Source: Vicia villosa
Lineage: Eukaryota; Streptophyta; Magnoliopsida; Fabales; Fabaceae
Direction of reading: 5' to 3'
DNA length: 64,000 bases
Assembly: GCF_029867415.1 (NCBI RefSeq)
Contig: NW_026705733.1
Coordinates: 397,563-461,562, forward strand
The translations under genes and the position numbers were made by a program. A model generated the notes under the pieces. That model did not search any database. It saw nothing but the letters and a program-made list of their open reading frames with translations, and was not told the DNA's origin. This document shows positions 1 through 8,515 of the stretch, one piece after another. The stretch's first letter is position 1; the number at the start of each line of letters is the position of its first letter.

Positions 1-336
1 AAATTTTCAAACTAAAAAAAATGAAAAAATCATTTGTATCACTCTTTTACTAACAATACATATATATTTTAAATTTGTTTATAAGATTAATTATATAAAA
101 TATCAAATAAACTTACATAATAATTTAAAATTATATATAAATTAAGGACATTATGCTATTTTATTCGGGGCGGGGACTCCACGGGGCGGAGGATATTTAC
201 GCCACCCCCGTCCCTGAAGTGCCTTCGGGGAGACTTTGATCCCCATCCCCGCGGGGGGGAAATTTCCCATCTTTGGAGCCCCAAACGGAAAATCCCCACG
301 GAGATCCTCGCTAACAGAGGCAAGTTGACATCCCTA
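1..336 (-). mobile_element. hAT-type element, right end (left end outside window)
   Basis: The stretch ends at 336 with ..GACATCCCTA, so on the minus strand the element begins TAGGGATGTCAACTTGCC, a hAT-like terminus. The body at 165-310 is strikingly GC-rich (runs of CGGGG / CCCCG) inside AT-rich DNA, as in a dispersed plant hAT family that I recognise from its GC-rich terminal region. The 8 bases after the terminus (337-344, AACCCATT) are the candidate right target duplication; its partner would lie before position 1. The insertion point falls inside a LINE reading frame. No transposase is visible. The assignment rests on the terminus and composition only. Confidence 0.5.
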
Positions 337-344
337 AACCCATT

Positions 345-847
345 CTGATGGAGGCAGTTCCCATTTAATATCTTGTTTCACACTTTGATGATGTCTTATA
401 ATTTGAGATACCGCCTTAACTTCACGATAATCAGTAACACACTTGTGGATATACGTATTCATACAGCAAGGCCTTTGATAATTATCGTCATGATTCTCAA
501 GATTATGCCACCTCTAGAGCCAATAGCAAATAGTTTCCCATACCACATTCCAATCTTCGATATCCCTCCAACCCATATTCATATTCATTTCATATGGATC
601 CAATGATGCAAATTAGCTGCAAGAAAAACCACACTTTTGTTAGTAGCAACCACGGCCAGCCACACTGTAACAGCTTTTGGGCAATCTCGGAGCACATGGA
701 TTGCATCCTCCTCCACATTTCCATAATGTCTACACATAGCACTCGCCAAACTCATTTGATTTTTCCTTTTATTAGTTAACAAGCCATCATGTTGTAGTAA
801 CCAAATGAAACACCGGACCCATTATGCAACGCTCAAATTGCAAATCT
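345..847 (-). mobile_element. LINE relic, zinc-binding / RNase H linker part
   Basis: The minus strand encodes a decayed C-terminal piece of a plant non-LTR retrotransposon protein. At 585-782 there is a reverse-transcriptase zinc-binding (zf-RVT) signature: a 'LTNKRKNQMS' start, a Cys/His-type 'MCRHYGNVEEDAIH' stretch, then 'VLRDCPKAVTVW'. Further left, in shifted frames, 345-600 carries the linker toward the RNase H domain (NVVWETICYWL, RWHNLENHDD, 'WELPPSEWV'). Frameshifts and stops show that it is dead. It is the left half of one LINE copy; the right half is 1745-2022 and the two are split by the hAT element at 856-1736. Confidence 0.75.
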
Positions 848-1744
848 CCTTCAACTAGGGGTGTTCGCGTTGCGTTTTTGGCGGTTTTTACGTAAAAAAT
901 CATCTGAACCGCAAGAGAAAAAAGTATGTGGTTCGGTTTGGTTCGATTGACTTTTAGGAATAAAACTGAACCAAACCAAACAAATGCGGTTTGGATTGGT
1001 TCAATTTTTTTATAAAAATTTATTGAGCCATACATACATATATAGATGACAACATAACTTTATATTTAGTCATTTATACGTTATCAAATAATAACGAAAT
1101 TCATCACATTTGGATAACAACTTTCCATTTAATATACAAAAATAATGTTAGATAAAAGTGAAATAAAAAATATAAAATAGTCATAAAACAATATCAAAAA
1201 CATTATAATGAAATAGAAAAAAAGAGGAGATGAAAGATTATAGAATATGAAAAAGAAAGAGCAGGAGAGAGGAGAAATTAGATAAGAAGGAGAACATTAA
1301 AACTGTAATTGGAAGAGAGAATAGTAGAATAAAATTAATAAGTTGAAAAAGAAAAAATTTAAGAGATGAAATACTAGAAAAGAACAGGTGATATGTATTT
1401 GGAAAAGAAGATGAGAAGAAGACACAATACCGCTTAGAGAGATTTGAGAAGACTTAAACTGAAATCTTAAGTGTAAGGAAGAGAAAATCATTCGTAATCG
1501 TAAGGCTAAGACATGATAGGTTTGAGTTTGGGTTGGATATAAGTTATTGAAGTTTGGGGATTGTAACATAATACGGTTTGGTTCGGTTTGTAAAATACAA
1601 ACCGCAAACCGACCCGAACCACGCGGTTTGTTAAAAAATGGTCCAAACACATCCAAACCAAATGCAGTATTTTGCGGTTTGATTTGGTTCGGTTTTGCGG
1701 TTTTCTGTTGTGCCGGTTTGGTTTTGAACACCCCTACCTTCCAC
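848..1744. mobile_element. Non-autonomous hAT element, 881 bp, with target duplication
   Basis: The element spans 856-1736 with perfect 11-bp terminal inverted repeats (TAGGGGTGTTC at 856, GAACACCCCTA ending at 1736). The flanking 8-mers are CCTTCAAC (848-855) and CCTTCCAC (1737-1744), a 7/8 match, which is the hAT target duplication length. Subterminal DNA at both ends is rich in a CGGTTTGGTTCGGTTT-like motif repeated in both orientations. The interior is AT-rich with no transposase ORF. It interrupts a LINE reading frame whose protein resumes across the insertion. Superfamily call: confident from TIR plus TSD length. Confidence 0.85.
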
Positions 1745-2022
1745 CCATCATACGCATCAGCATTGGCATCAGTATTCAACATTCTATACGCGTTTGCTAC
1801 CGTGCAATCGTCACCATTTCCCAAACACACAATCCGGTCTGGTCCTGCATCAGTAATAGGAGGCATGATGTTGCAAAAATAGTCTACAAATTCACTTGGC
1901 AGCCACTCATCCAACGCTCTCCAATTCCAATCACTGTCACTATCAACAAGATCTGATACGGTAGCCTCTTGCAAAGCACGATTCGTATCTAATATATGTT
2001 TAAATTTATATTGGGAATACAA
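1745..2022 (-). mobile_element. LINE relic, upstream part
   Basis: The minus-strand translation contains the segment that precedes zf-RVT in plant LINE proteins: 'DWNWRALDEWLPSEFVD' followed by 'PPITDAGPDRIVCLGNGD' and 'CTVANAYRMLNTDANAD'. It leads straight into the zinc-binding segment at 585-847 once the hAT insertion is removed. The upstream limit near 2022 is arbitrary: I cannot follow the frame with confidence beyond it and see no reverse-transcriptase core in the window. No function is expected. Confidence 0.7.
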
Positions 2023-3022
2023 TGTTCGAGATCCGGATACATTAAGTTACATCACAAATAGTTTAGATTATCACTACTAATACATAACGGTAAAGTACAA
2101 CAATTACTCGAATGAGTTCGGCAAACATTAAAAGCCTACAACCATAAGTAATAAATAAAATTAAGTTTATGTCTGAAAGGGTGGTATGGGATGAAATTGA
2201 ATGGAATTATATGGTAATTAATGGGATTCCATTGTTTGGATATACAAATAATTGATGGAATAAAATATAATATAATGGAATTCATTTCATCCTATTTCAT
2301 TCAATTTCTCATTTTTTGTTTATTTAATTGGGATTGTATGTGATGGAATGAGATATTTTTAACAAAATAATCAAACAATAAAGCTGGATCTATGTAACAA
2401 TAAAGCTGGATCTATGTTTTGTTATATTCCGCTCTGCTATGTTATGTTCCATTAATCCAAACATAGTCTGAAGGTCTCCAAGTGCATCCTTAGTGATACA
2501 CCTTTTCTTCTTGTCTTGTCTTGCTTATCTGAAAACATTTAATCTGAGCAGTGAGACAACAACTTCGTCTAAGCGGTCCCTTAGTATTCTAAAGACTAAT
2601 GAGGACTTAGACACGACGCCTCATTAAGCCAACATAATCCTAGCAGCTGATCTTAATATCATATTATAGATTATACATAAACAATTGATAAAAGAAGTTG
2701 AGCACGCATTATTAGATTATCGTGCACATAAACTACAATCGTACTGGATAAATTAATAGATGAAATGTTCTAAACTTATTCACTATGCATGGACTAATCT
2801 AAGTCTAACCAATTCATAATTTTATCTTGAATAACGTATGCATTCCTAATATCGATGTTACATGTACGATTCAAGTGATATGCCTCTTAATTTACAATTA
2901 TACAAAAATACTTTATTTGAAATAGTGAAAATTAGGGTAGAAAATCTTGAGTTCTGTTTAATAAAATAATTGCATGATGATTCAAACATTTCCTAAGAGG
3001 CCTAGTCACTTAGAATTATTAG
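2023..3022. other. AT-rich intergenic DNA, no gene seen
   Basis: No supported coding region. At 2161-2475 the sequence is dominated by TGGAATGG / ATTCCATT-like words and is partly self-complementary, suggesting a degraded small inverted-repeat element, but I could not fix termini or a target duplication. The rest is simple AT-rich DNA up to the copia target site at 3023. Confidence 0.5.
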
Positions 3023-3027
3023 GGGAT

Positions 3028-3322
3028 TCTAAGCAAGTGCAAAACTCCATTGAAGGAGGAGAAGAAAATCACAGTTGCACGTAGAAGAAAGAAAGAGAAG
3101 AGAGAAAGAGAGAGTAAAGCTATAATATTGATTCAATGAATGAATGAGTTAGTTACAAAGCCTTAACTATATACAACAAACTGTAACTAACAAATAGAGT
3201 GTATGATCACATGTAAGGTGGTGTAAAATAAGCTACATGGACACTCATGTATAGCATGCAGATAAACTCATGCAACGTGTACTATTTCCTTCATTCATCT
3301 TTATGATCTTCATCTGTTAATA
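3028..3322 (-). repeat. copia-A 3' LTR (left copy), 295 bp
   Basis: Direct repeat of 7870-8164. It begins TCTAAGCAAGTGC and ends CTGTTAATA on the plus strand; in element orientation the termini are TATTAA...CTTAGA, not the usual TG...CA. The internal side abuts a long C run (polypurine tract of the minus strand). Confidence 0.92.
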
Positions 3323-6300
3323 CCCCCCCCCCCCCCACAAGCTTGAGGTTGGTATATATCCACCAAGCCAAGCTTGCCCAAGCAATCATGAAATGGTCTT
3401 AGACCAAGCGCCTTGGTAAACACATCTGCAGCCTGATCAGAAGAACGAACGGGGAGTAAACGCATAACCCCAGCTAGGAGTTTCTCACGGACCAAATGAC
3501 AATCAATGTCAAGATGCTTCGTACGCTCATGGAACACGGGATTAGAGGAAATGTGGATAGCACTTTAATTGTCGCAGTGAAACGGGAAGTCTAGAGGGAT
3601 GTTGGTGGAGATCATGTAACAAAAAACACATCCATTGAAGCTCACGAGTGGCAGAAGCGAGTGCATGATATTCAGTTTCGGTGGAGGAGCAACTAACAGT
3701 TGGTTGCTTCTTGGATTTCCAAGATACCAACGAGTTTCCAATGAAGAAGCAATAGCCAGAAATGGATCTACAGGTTTCAACACAACCGCCCCAGTCAGCA
3801 TCACTGAAGCCAAGAATTTGTAGGGCAGATGAAGAAGAGAGAAACACACCACGTGTAGGGGAACATTTAAGATATCGTAGGACACGTAAAGCAGCTCGAT
3901 AGTGTGCCTCAGTAGGAGCACTCATGAATTGACTAATTTGTTGGGTGGCAAATGCAATATCTGGACGAGTTGTGGTGAGGTAAATCAAACGGCCAACAAG
4001 CCTCCGATATGCCGTAATGTCTGAAAAAATAGATCCCTTGTCTTGGTGAAGACGGATGGATGCATCCAAAGGAGTAGAAACAGGCTTACACCCTGTGAGA
4101 CCAACATCTTGGAGTAAATCCAGACAATATTTTCGCTGGCAAAGTGTAATACCTGAAGAAGATCGAGCAACCGCGAGCCCTAAGAAGAATTTCAATGTGC
4201 CCAGGTCCTTAATACAAAAAGTACTATGCAAAGCTTGCTTTAATTCTTTGAAAACATCCAAAGAAGTACTAGCCAGGATAATATCATCCACGTATACAAG
4301 AAAAGCAGTGAAGGAAGTAGAGCAAGATTTAATAAAGAGTGTATGGTCAGCTGCAGCATGTTTGAATCATTGTGCCATAAGAAAAGTGGTGAATTTCTCA
4401 AACCACTGCCTACTTGCTTGCTTCAAGCCATAAAGAGACTTGGTAAGTTTGCATACTTGACCAGGTTTTTGGAGCCATAACACCCCATGGAACTCGCATA
4501 TAGACAGATTCATGTAAGTCACCATGCAAGAAAGCATTGTTGACATCTAATTGGTGTAGATGCCAACCATGAATAGCTGCTAAGTCCAGAAGAACTCTTA
4601 CTGTAGTCATTTTTGCAACTGGAGAGAAGGTTTCAAGATAATATAAGCCTTCAGTTTGATTGAAACCTTGAGCAGTAAGACGGGCTTTAAAACGCTCAAT
4701 GGTGCCATCAGCATGCCTTTTAACTTTATAAACCCATTTGCTACCAATGGTAGATGCATCTTGAGGAAGATCCACAAATTCCCGTGTTCGATTGTTATTG
4801 AGAGCCTCAATTTCAGTTTGCATTGCCTGAACCCACCTAGGATCTTTGGAAGCATCCATGTAATTGTGAGGTTCAGTATCAGATGATAGTGACATAATGT
4901 AAGCTTGATGATTAGGCAAAATTTTAGAATAAGAAAGGCACTTTTCAATGGGATAATGACACTGCACACTATTTGAGTCACAAACATAATCCCTAAGATG
5001 TGTAGGTGTTTTTGTCACTCGACCAGACTTTCTAGTTGACTCTAGGGGATTATGATCATTAGATGAAGGAGAAGCATCGGGCAAAACATGAGAAGTAGGC
5101 ACAGGATTTTGCACTATGGAAACATCTGAGGAAATGTGATCAGATTCAACAAGGGAGTCATCATCTGATTCTGGAATCACTTCAGTAATGGAATCAGATG
5201 GGGATGCATGAACAGAATCAGGTGAAGAATCCTGATTAGACTCTTTTCCAATGCTATTATCTAATGATTGATCAATGTATATATCTGTATGGATGTGTGA
5301 CTCAGATGACTCAAGAAAAGGGAATGTCATATCAAAAAACTTAACATTCCTAGAAACAAATATGTCATGAGTGCTAATGTCTAAAAGGGTGAAACCTTTC
5401 ATACCTTCCTTGTACCCCAAGAAAACACATTTCCTTGCTCTTGAATCAAATTTATGCCTATTGTTGGGAAGTGTAGAAGCATAGCTAAGGCAGCCAAATA
5501 CTCTCAAGGTGCTCAAATCAGGAATTGTCCCATATAGGAGTTCAAATGATGATTTGTTGCTCAGCAATTTGGTTGGAATTCTATTCATGAGGTACATTGC
5601 ATGAACCACTGCATATGACCAGAACTGTTTTGGCAAATTTGATTGAAACATAAGGGCACGACTTATGTTAAGAATGTGCTGATGTCGTCTCTCAACTCTC
5701 CCATTTTGCTGAGGCGTGTACACACAGCTTCTTTGATGCACAATTCCTTTTGAGGCATAAAACTTTGGCCGCATCAATTCAGAGCCATTATCACTTCTAA
5801 TGACTTTGATCTTCTTGCTGAATTGGGTTTCAACCATGTTGACATATTCCATTATCCTTGTGCCAAATTCAACTTTGGATTTTAACATCACAACCCAAAC
5901 ATGTCTGCTATGGTCATCCAATATAGTAAGGAAATACTTGAAACCATGGACTGAAACAGTGCTAAAAGGGCCCCAAATGTCAATATGAATTAGATCAAAA
6001 ATATTACAAGCATTGTTATTACTAATGGGAAATGGTAAACGCTTTTGTCTAGCTTGTTGACACACATCACAAGCTTTGTGAATTCTATTGGGAATGTAGC
6101 TATATTTTGTGCTAATACATTGCATCTATCGTGAGAAAGATGCCCTAATCTTAAATGCCAAAGAATGGCAAGGGCAGTGTCTTCATTCTTTTTGCTTGTG
6201 AAAGTACTTGATACAAAGCCTTCCTTGCTACTTCCATGGTTGTGATCCATCTCCAATCCCAAGTAGTATAGTCCATCTAGCTCACTAGCTGAACCAATCC

Positions 6301-6652
6301 TCTTCAAATCCCTCTTTGCCTGTATAATGCATCTATTAGTTTCAAAAACTAGAGTGCAGTCTTGCTCTTTACAAAGTTTGGAAACAGAAATCAAATTTAC
6401 TTCAAACTTTGGTAAAAATAGAACTCCTTTTATGACAAAATCTTCAGATATCTTAACATCTCCACAGATAGATGTTGTTATAGAATTTCCAATTGGACGA
6501 TTCACTATAACAGGATCAATCTTACTATGTTTTAAAAACCAAGTTAGATTGTTACATATATGGTGTGTTGCACCTGTGTCCAATATCCATCTAACACCAC
6601 TAATAACATTGAAACTAGCAATGTAAGGTTTACCTCCCTTTGCCATATTCAC
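3310..6652 (-). pseudogene. copia-A pol (PR-INT-RT-RNaseH), disrupted
   Basis: Would encode the aspartic protease, integrase, reverse transcriptase and RNase H of a copia element. The protease active-site motif WILDTGATHHICNN lies at the start (about 6590-6620). The GAG-pre-integrase motif LWHLRLGHLSHD follows, then the integrase core with 'IRSDNGSE' and '[14 protein letters not shown]'. Reverse transcriptase shows '[15 protein letters not shown]', '[12 protein letters not shown]' and VDDIILAS. RNase H shows SDADWGG and 'STETEYHALA'. Damage: frame changes near 6115-6125 and 4490, a stop in RT (...MAQ*FKH...) near 4365, and a TAA replacing the Gln codon of the CDN(Q)SAIHI motif near 3570. Open pieces are 5990-6652, 4410-6125, 3542-4291 and 3310-3537. 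Confidence 0.93.
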
Positions 6653-6674
6653 TGAGGCTGAAGATGTATTCTTT

Positions 6675-7723
6675 TCAAAGCATCATTAAGTTGTTGTACT
6701 TCTCTTTTGTTAAAGTCATGTTGCCATCATCATTGGAAGATCCAACTCCTATAGTGCCATTTGCTTCAACTTGATTGATGTGTGCTGAAGCTCCTCGACC
6801 AAAATTTGGAGGATATCCATGCTTCTTGTAACAATTATCAATCATGTGCCCATTTTTGCCACAGTGAGTGCACACTTTGAAGTTACCTCTACCTCTACCA
6901 TTTCCAGTTCCACTGCTCGATCCTCTACCAGATCCACTATTACCTCTTCCTCTTCCAGCTTGTTTGGAACTGTCAACAACATTTACCATTCCAGTTCCAT
7001 CTTCAGTGATTCCAGTTAGTGTAACTCCTGCTCCACATATTTTCCTCTCTTGTTGGAGTACCATAGAAAACACTTTATTTATTTGAGGTAGTGGATCCAT
7101 GAGTAGTACCTGAAAAACAACTCCATGGAACTCTTCATTCAGACCAATTATGAACTGTATAATGCGATCTTCAGCTCTAAAACTCCTACTATTCCTCATG
7201 GCAAGACAGGCGCAGGTCACATGGCATGTGCAGTTTGGCATTGGCCTGTATTGATCCATCTCCTCCCATAAGCTTCTCAATTCTGTGAAGTAGTCAGAGA
7301 TCTTTTTGCTTCCTTGCTTCAAATTAGAGATCTCTTGATACAATTGTGCAACCCGAATCTTATCACCACTCTAAATCGATCTCTAAGATCGTTCCACACG
7401 TCTATAACATTTTCAATAAACACCACACTTTGAGCAATGGAAGGTGTTATTGAATTAACAATCCACGTATGGACAAGATTGTTGCATCTTTGCCATGCAA
7501 TGTAATTGAGATCATTACTATCAGGCACCTCAATTGTTCCATCAACAAACTGGAATTTATTCTTCATTGCTAGGGCTCTTCTCATCTTCATAGACCAAGC
7601 ATGGTAGTTTTCTCCAGACAAAGCTAGAGTAACACAAACCGTTGAAGGATTTTCAGAAGGGTGAATATAATATGGATCGAGTTGATCCTGCATTTGATTA
7701 TTGCTACTCTTTCTCCCAGCCAT
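6675..7723 (-). pseudogene. copia-A gag, frameshifted
   Basis: Capsid/nucleocapsid protein of the copia element. The ATG at 7723 starts MAGRKSSNNQ; the N-terminal part carries the copia gag signature 'LSGENYHAWSMKMRRALAMK'. A frameshift lies between about 7319 and 7370, after which the frame 6675-7343 continues with 'FTELRSLWEEMDQY', a Gly/Arg/Ser-rich stretch and a CCHC zinc knuckle (CTHCGKNGHMIDNC). Another frame change separates it from the protease segment at 6652. Gag and pol were presumably one polyprotein. Confidence 0.9.
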
Positions 7724-7869
7724 CGTGATGGTGACGATGATTAATCAAAGAATCAAGAACAACGAAAAATCAATCGATACAAAACAAATGATGAATCAAA
7801 AGAGCAAGAATTGTAGCTTGCGCGACGATTGCAGCAGAAACAGAATAGGATTATCCTGCTCTGATACCA

Positions 7870-8164
7870 TCTAAGAAAGTGCAAAACTCCATTGAAGGAG
7901 AAGAAGAAAATCACAGATGCACGTAGAAGAAAGAAAGAGAAGAGAGAAAGAGAGAGTAAAGCTATAATCTTGATTCAATGAATGAATGAGTTAGTTACAA
8001 AGCCTTAACTATATACAACAAACTGTAACTAACAAATAGAGTGTATGATCACATGTAAGGTGGTGTAAAATAAGCTACGTGGACACTCATGTATAGCATG
8101 CAGATAAACTCATGCAACGTGTACTATTTCCTTCATTCAGCTTTATGATCTTCATCTATTAATA
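7870..8164 (-). repeat. copia-A 5' LTR (right copy), 295 bp
   Basis: Same length as the left LTR with 7 hand-counted substitutions and no indels. It is directly followed, on the minus strand, by the Met-tRNA primer-binding site TGGTATCAGAGC. Confidence 0.92.
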
Positions 8165-8169
8165 GGGAT

Positions 8170-8515
8170 TAACATCAATACATAGCTTTATGTGTTCTTC
8201 ACTAGTTCATCTAATAATTCTAATTATAATTCTAATTGTAAGCTAATATTTAAGTCTTAATGTAAGAACAACTTATTCATGGATTGGAATCCATCCTGGA
8301 AACTCATCTGAAATGTAGTGTCATCGTTCCTTCAACCTTCCTTTCATTTATAATCTTGTTAATGCAATCCCTTCTCTTATTTGTATATGTGAGATAGATG
8401 AAATCTAAAATGTCTAATTTTAGCTAAACAATTAAGGAAAAGGGTCCTAATATTCCAAGGGACAAGCTTAGGCTCATGGGCAGCAAAAAGAACAAAAGAA
8501 TAGTTTGTTTACGGT
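8170..8515. other. Intergenic spacer, no gene seen
   Basis: AT-rich DNA between the copia-A target duplication and the CACTA-type element. No coding, RNA or repeat signature recognised. Confidence 0.4.

Larger units (their letters stand above)
3023..8169 (-). mobile_element. Ty1/copia LTR retrotransposon (copia-A), complete but defective
   Basis: A full-length element on the minus strand, 3028-8164 (5137 bp), flanked by perfect 5-bp duplications GGGAT (3023-3027 and 8165-8169). It has two 295-bp LTRs, a primer-binding site TGGTATCAGAGC (minus strand, directly inside the right LTR at about 7858-7869, matching initiator Met-tRNA) and a polypurine run of G at 3323-3336 next to the left LTR. Order gag-PR-INT-RT-RNaseH shows Ty1/copia. 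By hand count the LTRs differ at 7 of 295 positions (about 2.4%), so insertion is fairly recent. Several frameshifts and stops make it non-autonomous now. Confidence 0.95.

Noticed and set aside
1547..1956. Plus-strand ORFs over the hAT/LINE junction
   Set aside because: They are antisense to the LINE frame and span an insertion boundary.
2161..2475. Possible MITE rich in TGGAATGG words
   Set aside because: Partly self-complementary, but neither matching termini nor a target duplication could be found.
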